Part shown: one piece after another, positions 19,925 through 30,610 of the stretch
How the letters are laid out: the number at the start of each line of letters is the position of its first letter
Position numbering within the stretch: the stretch's first letter is position 1
Assembly: GCF_013155375.1 (NCBI RefSeq)
Contig: NZ_JABJQY010000002.1
Coordinates: forward strand, 2,642,680-2,706,679
DNA from: Nocardioides sp. zg-1308
GTDB taxonomy: Bacteria > Actinomycetota > Actinomycetes > Propionibacteriales > Nocardioidaceae
DNA: 64,000 nucleotides
Direction of reading: 5' to 3'
Notes under the pieces: model-generated
What the model was told of the DNA's origin: nothing
What the model saw: the letters and a program-made list of their open reading frames with translations, nothing else
Databases searched by the model: none
Made by a program: the position numbers and the translations under genes

Positions 19925-20483
19925 GGCCGGACTCACCGCCGCCGCCGTCACGGAGGCGGCCGCCGAGCTGGCCGACGAGGTCGGCCTGGCGCACCTCAGC
20001 ATGGGGCTGGTCGCGGAGCGGCTCTCGGTCAAGCCGCCGTCGCTCTACAAGCACGTCGACGGGCACGCCGACCTGGTCCACCGCATCGCGGTCCTCGCCG
20101 CCACCGAGCTCGGTGACGCCCTGCGCGACGCCACCCAGGGGCGAGCGGGCACCGACGCGCTCGTCGCTGCCGCACGTGCCATGCGCACCTACGTCACCAC
20201 CCACCCGGGCCGCTACGCGGCGGGCAACAACGTCCGCCCGCTCGCACCGGACGACGACCTGACCCGGGCGAGACAACGGACGCTCGAGTCCTTCTCCGCC
20301 GTGCTACGCGGCTACGACCTCGACCCCACCGACGAGGTGCACGCCCTCCGGACGCTCCGGAGCATGCTCCACGGGTTCGCCACGCTCGAGGCCGAAGGCA
20401 GCTTCCGCTTCGACACCGACATCGACGAGAGCTTCGCGTGGATGCTCACGCTGGTCGACCGCGGCCTGCAGGCCACGTCGTGA
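19917..20483 (+). CDS. TetR family regulator with WHG-type C-terminal domain
   Basis: A 188-residue TetR regulator. The helix-turn-helix covers about residues 25-50 (MGLVAERLSVKPPSLYKHVDGHADL). The C-terminal half, with MLHGFATLEAEGSF, matches the WHG-type effector domain. The ATG at 19917 overlaps the end of the hydrolase gene by eight bases, so both are made together. It very likely represses the shared promoter through the palindromes at 19017-19053. It is convergent with a metallophosphoesterase gene 12 bp away. Confidence 0.92.
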   Translation: MPRAGLTAAAVTEAAAELADEVGLAHLSMGLVAERLSVKPPSLYKHVDGHADLVHRIAVLAATELGDALRDATQGRAGTDALVAAARAMRTYVTTHPGRYAAGNNVRPLAPDDDLTRARQRTLESFSAVLRGYDLDPTDEVHALRTLRSMLHGFATLEAEGSFRFDTDIDESFAWMLTLVDRGLQATS

Positions 20484-20495
20484 GTCCGCGGACGG

Positions 20496-21299
20496 TCAGG
20501 ACAGCGGCGCCGCACCGGGATCGGTGAGCGTGTCCAGGTCGAGCACCCGCACGTTGCCCGGGTCCTGCCGTGCGGCCAGGGACCAGATCCTGGTGTCGTG
20601 GTCGGCCCCCGGCAACCGCACGTCCGCCTCGCCCGCGACGTGGAAGTGCCCGTGGGCCAGGAACCTCGGTCTGACGCCCAGCACTGCCCGGGTGACCTTG
20701 TCCATGCCCTCGGCCGCGTAGGCCAGGACGTCGGCGGGCCATCCCATCGGGTTGCCGGCGACGATGTCGGCCACGGGCGCAGTGCAGTAGGGCCGCGCCG
20801 GGCTGTCGTGCGTGAGCATGACGTCCGCAGGCCCACCGGCGATCGTGGCCTGCACGTGCTCCTCGCGGAGGACCTCGGAGGGCCACCAGTCCACTCCCTC
20901 GGTCAGCAGGCCCCGGTTGACCGACGGAGCACTCCCCAGAGCGACGATCGATCGGCCTCCGAGCTCCCACCGGAAGCCTCTGGGCAGCATCGTGACGTGG
21001 TCGCGCACGGCGATCGGCCGCAAGGTGCCGTCCTCGTCCCGCCATCGCGGGTCCGACCACAGGGTGTCGAGGAGCGCCCAGTTCTCGTGGTTCCCGGTGA
21101 TGCACAGCAGCTCGATCCCGTACTCCGCGCACAGCGTCTCGATGTCATCGAGACAGCCCTCGGGATCCGGGCCGTAGCCGAACCGGAGGTCGCCCAGCTG
21201 GCAGGCGACGTCCACGTCGCCCCGCTCACCGAGCAGCCGCAGGCAGTCGGCAGCCGCGGCGCGCTCACCCTCGAGGTCGCCGATCAGTCCCACCATCAT
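20496..21299 (-). CDS. Calcineurin-like metallophosphoesterase
   Basis: A 267-residue metallophosphoesterase with the dimetal motifs in order: GDLEG (about residues 7-11), QLGDLRFG (about 39-46), ITGNHENW (about 69-76), THDSP (about 165-169) and HGHFHVAG (about 209-216). It should hydrolyse a phosphoester or phosphoanhydride; the substrate is unknown. It has no signal peptide, so is cytoplasmic. The nucleotidyltransferase-like gene upstream on the same strand is 51 bp away and might share transcription. Confidence 0.88.
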   Translation of the reverse strand: MMVGLIGDLEGERAAAADCLRLLGERGDVDVACQLGDLRFGYGPDPEGCLDDIETLCAEYGIELLCITGNHENWALLDTLWSDPRWRDEDGTLRPIAVRDHVTMLPRGFRWELGGRSIVALGSAPSVNRGLLTEGVDWWPSEVLREEHVQATIAGGPADVMLTHDSPARPYCTAPVADIVAGNPMGWPADVLAYAAEGMDKVTRAVLGVRPRFLAHGHFHVAGEADVRLPGADHDTRIWSLAARQDPGNVRVLDLDTLTDPGAAPLS

Positions 21300-21350
21300 G
21301 GCGCAGATGATGGCAGGGCCCTGGCGATCCGGGTGGCCCCAGCCGGGCCG

Positions 21351-22013
21351 CTACAGGGAGCTGAGCCAGGCATGGGAGGGGTCCATCGCGGCCACCGCAC
21401 CGCGGAGCCACGCGCGTGACTCCTCGCTCAGCATCGGCAGGCACACTGCCGCGTCCCACCGGTCCTTCTCCCTCGCCTGTGCGGCCTTGAACATCAGCGC
21501 GACCTCCGCCCGCGCGTAGCGCAGTCCGTCGGGGGCGACCCAGGTGACGTCGTCGAGGTCCTCGGTGTGCTCCGGGTTGCGCTTGTTGGTCCACCGGCCC
21601 CTGGTGTCGGGCGTGAGCGGGACGTCCAGCACCCACGGTGACTGGGCGTCCCGCCGGATCCACAGCTGGCTGTCGGGTCGCACCTCGGGGAACCGGTCGT
21701 CGAACGGGCGGAACCACGAGTCGTCGACGTTCCACGGCGTCCAGCGGTCGCCGAGGAAGAGCCGGAAGGCCTCGGCGTCGCTCGCGAGGATGGAGACGTC
21801 CATGTCCTCGTGGGGCCTGCTGACGCCCGTGAACGCCTCGACGCTCCATCCGCCGGTGATCCACCACGGTCGGTCGAACCCGTCCATGAACTCCGCGATG
21901 GTCGACGGCGTCAGCGGGTCCCACCCGCCGTACCAGCGATCGAAGGCCGCCGGAGGTAGGTGCGCGACGGCGGCCGGTTCCGGCGAGGGCGGCGGTGGAG
22001 GATCGGTCGGCAC
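21351..22013 (-). CDS. Nucleotidyltransferase-like protein (aminoglycoside adenylyltransferase fold)
   Basis: About 220 residues. The segment ITGGWSVEAFTG...RPHEDMDVSI carries the GGxS and D-x-D-type motifs of the small nucleotidyltransferase fold seen in aminoglycoside adenylyltransferases of the ANT/LinB type. A conserved Trp-rich N-terminal part and VALMFKAAQAREKDRWDA near the end also fit that group. It could modify a small molecule or be part of a housekeeping NT family; resistance is not shown. I place the start at the GTG at 22013 because TAGTGT on the minus strand ends eight bases upstream; a GTG four codons earlier overlaps that hexamer. Confidence 0.68.
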   Translation of the reverse strand: MPTDPPPPPSPEPAAVAHLPPAAFDRWYGGWDPLTPSTIAEFMDGFDRPWWITGGWSVEAFTGVSRPHEDMDVSILASDAEAFRLFLGDRWTPWNVDDSWFRPFDDRFPEVRPDSQLWIRRDAQSPWVLDVPLTPDTRGRWTNKRNPEHTEDLDDVTWVAPDGLRYARAEVALMFKAAQAREKDRWDAAVCLPMLSEESRAWLRGAVAAMDPSHAWLSSL

Positions 22014-22021
22014 GAGGGACG

Positions 22022-22027
22022 ACACTA
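22022..22027 (-). promoter_or_regulatory. -10 hexamer TAGTGT (minus strand), leaderless-type
   Basis: Ends eight bases before the GTG at 22013, the chosen start of the nucleotidyltransferase-like gene. Confidence 0.4.
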
Positions 22028-22077
22028 CGTGCGCCCGGGTCGGAGCCCGTCCGACGGATCCTGGAGGAGGACGCCAC

Positions 22078-22830
22078 GTGAGCGAGCGGTTCTACGCGGA
22101 CGGGAGGCGGTACGACCGGCTGTTCCCCGGCGGGGAGCAGGCCGTCGCGTTCTACCGGGCCGAGGCCGACCGCCAGGGCGGGTCCGTCCTCGAGCTCGGG
22201 TCGGGCACCGGGCACAAGCTGGTCCCGATCGCCTCCGACGGGCACCCGTGCACGGGTCTCGAGCTCTCGCCCGAGATGCTCGCCGAGGCCCGACGCAAGG
22301 CGGACGACCGCGGCGTGGAGGTGACGTGGGTGCAGGGCGACATGCGCTCGTTCGACCTGGGCCGGACGTACGACCTGGTGATGATCGCCGCCAACTCGTT
22401 GCTCCACCTGCACGAGGCGGCGGACGTGGTCGCCTGCTTCCGAACGGTCCGGAGGCACCTCGCGCCCGGCGGGCGGCTGGTCCTCGACGTGTTCAACCCG
22501 AGCGTGGAGGTGCTCGCCCGGGCCGACGGCGTACGACGCCGGCGCGAGGCGTTGTCGTTCGCCGATCCGGACCGTGGCATCCTGCACGTCGACGTGGCGG
22601 AGACGTACGACGCCGCCGCCCAGGTGACCCGCGGGACCTGGTCCTTCTCGACCGATGCCGAAGCCGACGTGGTGGTCGCGCCGCTCGGGATGAGGAGCAT
22701 CTTCCCCCAGGAGCTGCCGCTGCTGCTCTCGCTGGGTGGTCTCCGGCTCGTCGAGCGCTACGGCGACTGGTCCCGGGAGCCGTTCACCGGAGAGTCCCCG
22801 TTGCAGCTGTGCATCTGCGAGGCGGACTGA
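22078..22830 (+). CDS. SAM-dependent methyltransferase
   Basis: A 250-residue class I methyltransferase: motif I VLELGSGTGHKLV (about 39-51), acidic ribose binder in TGLELSPEML, and motif III-like APGGRLVLDVFNPS. The N-terminal FYADGRRYDRLFP is typical of Methyltransf_25-like enzymes. The GTG at 22078 has a strong GGAGGAGG upstream, unlike most neighbours. Substrate unknown. It is divergent from the nucleotidyltransferase-like gene. Confidence 0.85.
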   Translation: MSERFYADGRRYDRLFPGGEQAVAFYRAEADRQGGSVLELGSGTGHKLVPIASDGHPCTGLELSPEMLAEARRKADDRGVEVTWVQGDMRSFDLGRTYDLVMIAANSLLHLHEAADVVACFRTVRRHLAPGGRLVLDVFNPSVEVLARADGVRRRREALSFADPDRGILHVDVAETYDAAAQVTRGTWSFSTDAEADVVVAPLGMRSIFPQELPLLLSLGGLRLVERYGDWSREPFTGESPLQLCICEAD

Positions 22831-22866
22831 ACCGGGCAGGCAGGAGACCGGTCCGGCTCGTGCGGG

Positions 22867-23532
22867 TCACACCGACACGGCGATCGCCGTGACGGCGACG
22901 CCCCCGAGGAAGAAGCCGGCGGCGCGCCATTTGCTCGGCGGGATGACGGCGCTCGTGCCGAAGCGGTCGTGCAGCCGGCGCAGGGCGCCCATCACGCGCT
23001 CGCCCCGGCTGAGCCCGAGCGCGAGGAGGACGAGGCAGGGCAGGCAGTAGACGAGCGCGTACAGGGCGAGCACGACGACGGCGGTGGGCGTCGCGACGCC
23101 CGCGGCGAGGAGGCGCTCGATCGCGATGAAGTAGGGGAAGGCGTTGGGGAGGTCGGCCCCGGTCATCACCACGCCCAGCCCGGCCGCGGTGAGGGGCGTG
23201 AACCAGGCCGGCAGGCCGACGGCGGAGCGCCGGCGGGCGCGGAGCGACCTCACGGACGACACGAACAGCACCACCGCAGCGAGCCCGAAGGCACCGCGGC
23301 GCAACCAGGTCAGTGCGCCGGAGATGGACGACGCGGCTGCCTCGGCGCCGACGTAGAGCGCCAGGCCGAGGAGGAACACGGTGGCGAAGGCCCCGATGAC
23401 GAACCCGAGCGCCTCCGCGAGCGGCCGTCGACGGGAGCCGAGCAGGATCAGGGTGATGGCCACCAACGTGGCGGGGTTCAACGAGTCCAGCGCGGCCAGG
23501 CCGGCGATGCTGCCGGCGAGCTGCCAGGTCAT
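22867..23532 (-). CDS. GAP family (Sap/LysE-like) membrane protein
   Basis: A 221-residue integral membrane protein with about six hydrophobic segments. The start MTWQLAGSIAGLAALDSLNP, with the conserved LDSLNP, and the middle TGADLPNAFPYFIAIERLL are typical of the actinobacterial GAP/SfLAP family, some members of which are tied to glycolipid transport to the cell surface in mycobacteria. An export role is inferred. The ATG overlaps the TetR stop by four bases (ATGA), so regulator and transporter are co-translated. Confidence 0.82.
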   Translation of the reverse strand: MTWQLAGSIAGLAALDSLNPATLVAITLILLGSRRRPLAEALGFVIGAFATVFLLGLALYVGAEAAASSISGALTWLRRGAFGLAAVVLFVSSVRSLRARRRSAVGLPAWFTPLTAAGLGVVMTGADLPNAFPYFIAIERLLAAGVATPTAVVVLALYALVYCLPCLVLLALGLSRGERVMGALRRLHDRFGTSAVIPPSKWRAAGFFLGGVAVTAIAVSV

Positions 23533-24044
23533 CCGCGCGGCCCGGCGCCGGGGCGGAGGTGGGCGACGAGGCGCTCGACCCGTTCGGCGCTCGGCGCCGC
23601 CCCGGTCACCAGTGCCTCGCCGAAGAGGCCGTCGCCGACGAGCCGGACGACCTCGGCGCGCACGGGGTCGCCGAGCTCGTCGGCGATCAGCGCCTCCCAC
23701 CGCGCGGCGGCCCGTGCCACCTCGGGCGGCAGCTCGCTGTCGTGCCCGCGCGACCCGGCCGCCAGGACGACGAGGGCGGCTCGGTCGCCGTCGTCGGGGG
23801 AGGAGAGGCGCAGGTACGTCGCGGTCGGCGACCCGTTCGCGGCGGCCTCCGTCATCGCGGCGTCGACCCTCGCGACGGCCCGCAGCAGCACGGCGGCGTC
23901 GAGCGCTGCCCGCGAGGGGAAGTAGTGCAGGACTCCCTGCTTGGTCAGCCCGACGGCCCCGGCGATCGCCAGGATGCTGGGCACCTTGCCCGTCGCCGTC
24001 GTCAGGTCCTGCATCGCGTCGAGGATGCGCTCACGTTGATCCAT
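23529..24044 (-). CDS. TetR family regulator of the GAP-type transporter
   Basis: A 171-residue TetR regulator, HTH about residues 20-55 (GAVGLTKQGVLHYFPSRAAL). A palindrome CCTACCTGACGGTAGG lies nine bases upstream of its start. It is coupled to the GAP-family membrane protein downstream, a typical autoregulated repressor/efflux pair. Effector unknown. Confidence 0.9.
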   Translation of the reverse strand: MDQRERILDAMQDLTTATGKVPSILAIAGAVGLTKQGVLHYFPSRAALDAAVLLRAVARVDAAMTEAAANGSPTATYLRLSSPDDGDRAALVVLAAGSRGHDSELPPEVARAAARWEALIADELGDPVRAEVVRLVGDGLFGEALVTGAAPSAERVERLVAHLRPGAGPRG

Positions 24045-24052
24045 GCGACCAG

Positions 24053-24068
24053 CCTACCTGACGGTAGG
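24053..24068. promoter_or_regulatory. TetR operator CCTACCTGACGGTAGG
   Basis: A perfect 6-bp inverted repeat with a 4-base centre, just upstream of the tetR ATG at 24044; GTAGG is repeated once more to 24069. Its position fits autorepression. Confidence 0.75.
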
Positions 24069-24100
24069 TAGGTGACGGGTCGACGCTGGGCGGGCGTCGG

Positions 24101-24532
24101 TCAGGGCGCGAAGACCTTGACCTTGCCGCCCGGCAGCTGTGCGGCGAGTGCGGCGGCCGTCTCGGGCAGGTTGTCGAGGACCAGGATCATCACGCCCTTG
24201 GACCAGATGGTGTGGAAGGTCACCCCGGTCTCTGTCGCCACCTTCTCGGTCGCCGCGGCCGCCTTGGCCTGCAGCTTCTTGCTCGGGTAGGTGGTGATGA
24301 TGGCGGCGTCGGTGGTGAGCTGCTGGACGCCCTTCTTGGACTTCACCGCGCCGGCGGGCGTGAGGCGGAGCTTCTTGGCGATCGGCTTGGGGCTCTCGCC
24401 GTAGTAGGGCGCGCCGATGGTGGCTGCGCGGGCGACGGCGGCGGTCTCGGGTGCGGCCGTCGAGCTCGCCGGCACGAGGAGGGCCGTCATCGGCAGGGCG
24501 ACGGCGGCGAGCAGGGTGGCGATGCGATGCAT
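24101..24532 (-). CDS. Secreted hypothetical protein
   Basis: A 143-residue protein with a signal peptide ([26 protein letters not shown], cleavage near residue 26), then an Ala/Lys-rich soluble domain of about 110 residues without Cys. I do not recognise the family. The ATG at 24532 gives the normal signal peptide and has GAGAGG upstream; an earlier in-frame ATG at 24574 would add 14 charged residues in front of it. It is divergent from uppS and next to, but not convincingly in, the TetR/GAP unit. Confidence 0.72.
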   Translation of the reverse strand: MHRIATLLAAVALPMTALLVPASSTAAPETAAVARAATIGAPYYGESPKPIAKKLRLTPAGAVKSKKGVQQLTTDAAIITTYPSKKLQAKAAAATEKVATETGVTFHTIWSKGVMILVLDNLPETAAALAAQLPGGKVKVFAP

Positions 24533-24627
24533 AGGTGTGTGTACCTCTCGGGGACGCGGATGTCGCAGGTCCACCTACCCCGGCGCGCCACGGCCAAACG
24601 GTCGGCGCCTGTCCGTCGCGCCACACC

Positions 24628-24633
24628 TAGGCT
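24628..24633 (+). promoter_or_regulatory. -10 hexamer TAGGCT of uppS, leaderless-type
   Basis: Ends seven bases before the uppS GTG at 24641. Confidence 0.55.
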
Positions 24634-24640
24634 GTCCGTC

Positions 24641-25417
24641 GTGAAGCGCGCCGTCCGACCACCGACGCCCCACCCCAGCGGGGCCACCCCTCCCCAGGTG
24701 CCGCGCGACCTCGTCCCCGGTCACGTCGCCATCATCATGGACGGCAACGGCCGGTGGGCCAAGGGCCGCGGGCTGCCGCGCACCAAGGGGCACGAGCAGG
24801 GAGAGCACACCCTGTTCGACGTGGTCGAGGGCGCCATCGAGATCGGGGTGAAGGCGATCTCGGCCTACGCCTTCTCCACCGAGAACTGGTCGCGCTCGCC
24901 CGACGAGGTGCGCTTCCTCATGGGCTTCAACCGCGACGTCATCCGCCGCCGCCGCGACGAGATGCACGAGCTCGGCGTACGCGTGCGCTGGGCCGGCCGC
25001 TCGCCACGACTGTGGAGGTCGGTGATCAAGGAGCTGCAGGTCGCGGAGGAGATGACGCGCGACAACGACGTGCTCACGCTGACCATGTGCGTCAACTACG
25101 GCGGCCGGGCCGAGCTCGCCGACGCCGCGAAGGCGATCGGGCGCGAGGTCGCTGCGGGGCGGCTCGACCCCGAGCGGATCGACGAGCGCACCTTCGCCCG
25201 GCACCTCTACGTCCCCGAGCTGCCCGACGCCGACCTCGTCTGGCGCACGTCGGGGGAGCAGCGGCTCTCCAACTACATGCTGTGGCAGGCGGCCTACAGC
25301 GAGATGGTGTTCACCGACGTGCTGTGGCCCGACGTGGACCGCCGCCACCTGTGGGCGGCGATCGAGACGTACGCCCGGCGCGACCGGCGCTACGGCGGCG
25401 CGCTCCCCAACGAGTGA
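24641..25417 (+). CDS. uppS: Isoprenyl transferase (cis-prenyl diphosphate synthase)
   Basis: A 258-residue cis-prenyltransferase. The catalytic motif [16 protein letters not shown] (about residues 28-43) holds the essential Asp; FSTENWSRS and the C-terminal [19 protein letters not shown] are family signatures. It condenses isopentenyl diphosphate units to undecaprenyl or decaprenyl diphosphate, the lipid carrier for peptidoglycan; actinobacteria often have a second short-chain enzyme. The GTG at 24641 follows a TAGGCT -10. Its 3' end shares a terminator hairpin with the opposing zur gene. Confidence 0.95.
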   Translation: MKRAVRPPTPHPSGATPPQVPRDLVPGHVAIIMDGNGRWAKGRGLPRTKGHEQGEHTLFDVVEGAIEIGVKAISAYAFSTENWSRSPDEVRFLMGFNRDVIRRRRDEMHELGVRVRWAGRSPRLWRSVIKELQVAEEMTRDNDVLTLTMCVNYGGRAELADAAKAIGREVAAGRLDPERIDERTFARHLYVPELPDADLVWRTSGEQRLSNYMLWQAAYSEMVFTDVLWPDVDRRHLWAAIETYARRDRRYGGALPNE

Positions 25418-25424
25418 GAAGAGC

Positions 25425-25451
25425 GCCTGCCGCTCACGACGGGCGGCAGGC
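25425..25451. terminator. uppS terminator overlapping the zur 3' end
   Basis: A perfect 9-bp stem (GCCTGCCGC / GCGGCAGGC) with a 9-base loop, beginning eight bases after the uppS stop. The loop and right arm encode the last codons (Cys-Arg-Pro-Ser-stop) of Zur on the other strand. The hairpin can act in both directions. Confidence 0.65.
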
Positions 25452-25847
25452 CGGGCAGGTCCCGAAGATCTCCAGGGTGTGGCTGATGTCGGCGAAGCCG
25501 TGCTCGTCGGCGATCGCGTTGGTCCAGCGCTCCACCGCGGGCCCCTCCACCTCGACCGTCCTCCCGCAGGAGCGGCACACCAGGTGGTGGTGGTGCGTGT
25601 CGGAGCAGCTGCGCCAGATGGCCTCGCCGTCCTCGTTGCGCAGCATGTCGACCTCGCCCACCTCGGCGAGCGCGGAGAGGGTCCGGTAGACGGTCGCGAG
25701 GCCGACCGACTCACCCTGCTGCGAGATCCGGTCGTGGATCTCCTGCGCGCTGCGGAAGTCGTCGAGGCCGGCCAGGGCGGCCGCGACCGCGCGGCGCTGC
25801 CGGGTGGGACGGACGGCGGGGCGCGCCTGCGGGTCAGTGCTCGTCAT
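25434..25847 (-). CDS. zur: Zinc uptake regulator of the Fur family
   Basis: A 137-residue Fur-family repressor. The winged helix occupies the first 80 residues, DTHHHHLVCRSCG supplies metal ligands, and the structural zinc Cys pairs are CRSCG and the C-terminal CPAC. It lies at the end of the znuACB operon, overlapping znuB by 14 bases, which identifies it as Zur rather than Fur. With zinc bound it should repress the operon at the two palindromes upstream of znuA. The ATG at 25847 has GGAGAG upstream. Confidence 0.92.
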   Translation of the reverse strand: MTSTDPQARPAVRPTRQRRAVAAALAGLDDFRSAQEIHDRISQQGESVGLATVYRTLSALAEVGEVDMLRNEDGEAIWRSCSDTHHHHLVCRSCGRTVEVEGPAVERWTNAIADEHGFADISHTLEIFGTCPACRPS

Positions 25848-26834
25848 AGTGCTCTCCGTGCATGGCGTGGCGGTGCCCGTCGTGGACGTAGTCGACGTGG
25901 TCGCCGTGCGGGACGGCCGGGTGGCCGCAGTCCGCGCCGTGGTCGTGGGGGTGCTGGTCGGTCGAGCGGTGCGGGGTCGCGGTGACCTCGGGGAACGGGG
26001 CCATCAGGCGGCTGCGCCGGCGCAGCCACACGCCGAGGGGCCACGTGGCGGTGAACATCGCCAGCGCGAGCAGCACGATCGTCGGCCCGGGGGCCACCGA
26101 GATGCGGAACGACAGGCCGGCGCTCAGCAGGAGCCCACCGACCGACGCCACGCACCCCACGACCATCGCGCCGAGCAGCGTCGCGCGGAAGGAGCGGGCG
26201 AGCTGCTGGGAGGTCGCGACGGGCACCACCATCAGCGCCGAGACGAGCAGGAGCCCGACGGTGCGCATCGCCACGGTGATGCTGACCGCGGCCAGCACCG
26301 CGATGAGCAGGTTGTAGCCGCGCACCCGCAGCCCGGCGACCTGGGCGAAGTCCTGGTCGCTCGCCACGGCGAAGAGCTGGGGCGAGAGGCCGAGCGTGAC
26401 GACGAGGACGACGGTCGTGAGCGCGGCGGTGAACCACACGTCCGAGGCGGAGATGGCGTTGAGGGAGCCGAACAGGTAGGCCTGCAGCGTGGCGGCTCCC
26501 TGACCGGCGATGCCCGTGATCAGCACGCCGCCGGCGAGGCCGCCGTAGAAGAGCAGGGCAAGGGCGACGTCGCCGTTGGTGTGGCCGCGCTCGCGGATGA
26601 GCTCCATCAGCACCGCGCCGAGCACCGCGACGACCACGGCCGTCCACGTGGGGGAGGCGCCGGTCAGCAGGCCCAGGGCCACGCCGGTCACGGCGACGTG
26701 GCCGATCCCGTCGCCCAGCAGTGCGAGCCGGCGCTGCACCAGGAAGGTGCCGATCGCGGGGGCGGCGAGGCCGGTGAGCAGCGCGGCGACGAGCGCGCGC
26801 TGCATGAAGCCGAGGGAGAACAGGTCGAGGAAGC

Positions 26835-26838
<4 letters not shown>
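25834..26838 (-). CDS. znuB: Zinc ABC transporter permease with His-rich tail
   Basis: A 334-residue ABC-3 family permease with about eight to nine membrane segments; GDGIGHVAVTGVALGLL near residue 40 is a family signature. The last 50 residues are a cytoplasmic tail with some 13 His (HDHGADCGHPAVPHGDH and onward), probably buffering zinc at the channel exit. The ATG overlaps the znuC stop by four bases. Zinc is favoured over manganese by the Zur gene at the end of the operon. Confidence 0.93.
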
Positions 26839-27664
<826 letters not shown>

Positions 27665-27668
<4 letters not shown>

Positions 27669-28654
27669 GAGCAGCCGTTCGCCTGCTGCAGGGCGGTCAG
27701 GTTCGCGCGCATGAGGGAAAGGTAGTCCTCCTCGGCCGTGTCGTCCGAGAGCCCTTCGATGGGGTCGAGCACGGCCGTGGTCACGCCGAGGTCGTCGGCC
27801 AGCGTCTCGGCCATCTTCGGGCTGACCAGCCGCTCGGAGAAGACCGTGGTCACGCCGTCGGCCTCGATGACCTCCTGGAGGTGTCCCAGGTCGGCAGCGG
27901 TCGGCTCGGCGTCGGGCGACAGGCCCGCGATGGGCTCGAAGTCCAGCCCGTAGCGCTCGAGGTAGGCGAACGCCTGGTGGCTGACCACGGTCGTGGTGCG
28001 CTCGCAGGAGGCGAGCCCGTCGGTGAAGTCCTGGTCGAGCTGCTCCAGCTCGGTGCGCAGCTCCGCCGCGTTGTCGGCGTACGTCTGCGCGGCGTCGGGG
28101 TCGACCTCGGCCAGCTCGTCGGCGACGGCGTCAGCGAAGTCGGCCACCCGGACCGGGTCCAGCCAGAAGTGCGGGTCGCTGTCGCCGTGGTCGTGGTCCT
28201 CGCCCTCGGTGGACTCCTCGTGCTCGGCGTGCTCCTCCTCGGTCTCGCCCTCGTGACCCTCCTCGCCCTCCTCGTGGGCGTGCTCGTCCTCGCTGGCCGG
28301 CAGCAGGTCCACCACGGCCGCGGCGTCGACGACGGGGGCGTCGGTGTTCTCGGCTGCGGCGTCGACGGCCGGCTGGAAGCCCTTCTCCAGGACGACGAGG
28401 TCGGCGCTCTCGAGCGCGGCGGTCTGGGCGATGTCGAGGTCGAGGTCGTGCGGCTCCTGGCCCGGCTGGGTGAGGTTCTCGACGCTCCAGCCGTCGCCCG
28501 CCACCCGCTCGGTCACCCATGCCAGCGGGTAGAACGACGCGACGGCCTGGCGACCACTCCCGGCCTGGGCGTCGTCCGACTGACCACATCCGGCAAGGAG
28601 GACGGTGGCGGCCAGGAGGCTGGTGAGGGAGAGCGAGCGGGTGGTGAGCGACAT
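27665..28654 (-). CDS. znuA: Zinc ABC transporter substrate-binding lipoprotein
   Basis: A 329-residue TroA/ZnuA-family binding protein. Lipobox L-A-G-C near residue 23 anchors it to the membrane. The zinc ligand region contains EPHDLDL, then a long loop of alternating Glu and His (about residues 126-165) typical of ZnuA, followed by DPHFWLDPV and the second-lobe His in [11 protein letters not shown] use the ATG at 28654; an earlier GTG at 28669 lies inside the Zur box. First gene of a four-gene Zur-controlled operon. Confidence 0.94.
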
Positions 28655-28690
28655 GAGAACGATTCTCACCGCGATTGAGAACCGTTGTCA
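28654..28690. promoter_or_regulatory. Two tandem Zur boxes upstream of znuA
   Basis: TGAGAACGATTCTCA (28654-28668) is a palindrome with 6-bp arms that touches the znuA start codon. TGAGAACCGTTGTCA (28676-28690) is a weaker copy 22 bp upstream, two helical turns away. Both resemble the actinobacterial Zur/Fur consensus TGAnAATnATTnTCA. Confidence 0.85.
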
Positions 28691-28714
28691 AACCGGGTTG
28701 TCGGCCCCCACGCA

Positions 28715-28720
28715 TAGGCT
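28715..28720 (+). promoter_or_regulatory. -10 hexamer TAGGCT, leaderless-type
   Basis: Ends six bases before the GTG at 28727. The upstream Zur box (28676-28690) lies where its -35 would be, so zinc control of this gene is possible. Confidence 0.5.
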
Positions 28721-28726
28721 GGGCCC

Positions 28727-29056
28727 GTGCTCGTCGTCACCCGCCTCCGTACGCCCGGTCCCGACGGCACCGCCGAGGAGGAGCTGCGTCGCGGTCTGTT
28801 GCACGCGCTGGGCATCCTCGCCGCCAAGCCCGGCTACGTCGGCGGCGAGGTCGGGCGCAACGTGGACGATCCGTCGCTGTGGGTGCTGACCACCCGCTGG
28901 GAGAACGTCGGCTCCTACCGGCGGGCTCTCGGGTCCTACGAGGGCAAGATGCACATCCAGCCGCTGATGGTGCACGCGGTCGACGAGCCCAGCGCCTACG
29001 AGGTGGTGGAGGAGGGGACCGACCTCAATGAGGTCCGTCCGCGATCGATAGGGTGA
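28727..29056 (+). CDS. Antibiotic biosynthesis monooxygenase (ABM) domain protein
   Basis: A 109-residue dimeric alpha-beta barrel protein of the ABM-like group (LVVTRLRTP at the first strand; LWVLTTRWENVGSYRRALGS in the middle). Such proteins range from heme-degrading and quinol monooxygenases to proteins of unknown role; no specific active-site motif is visible. It is divergent from znuA across a 72-bp region with both Zur boxes, and glyS follows 54 bp downstream. Confidence 0.7.
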   Translation: MLVVTRLRTPGPDGTAEEELRRGLLHALGILAAKPGYVGGEVGRNVDDPSLWVLTTRWENVGSYRRALGSYEGKMHIQPLMVHAVDEPSAYEVVEEGTDLNEVRPRSIG

Positions 29057-29110
29057 GCGCTCGCCCGCACGAGCCGGCAGCCAGCCGGCCCGACCCGAAG
29101 GAACCCCACC

Positions 29111-30511
<1,401 letters not shown>

Positions 30512-30575
30512 GTTGTGGGCGCTCGCTCGTCGGTCCAGACGACGTCGGGCGCCGAGCCTGAGACATCCGGCTGAT

Positions 30576-30604
30576 TTGGGCCGCGGGCGGCGTGGTTCGA
30601 CAAT
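30576..30604 (+). promoter_or_regulatory. dusB promoter, -35 TTGGGC and -10 GACAAT, leaderless-type
   Basis: The two hexamers are 17 bases apart; the -10 ends six bases before the ATG at 30611. Confidence 0.55.
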
Positions 30605-30610
30605 GGGACC

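Noticed and set aside
21351..22013. A clinically meaningful aminoglycoside resistance gene
   Set aside because: Only the nucleotidyltransferase fold is supported; the sequence is divergent, of native composition and not on a mobile element.
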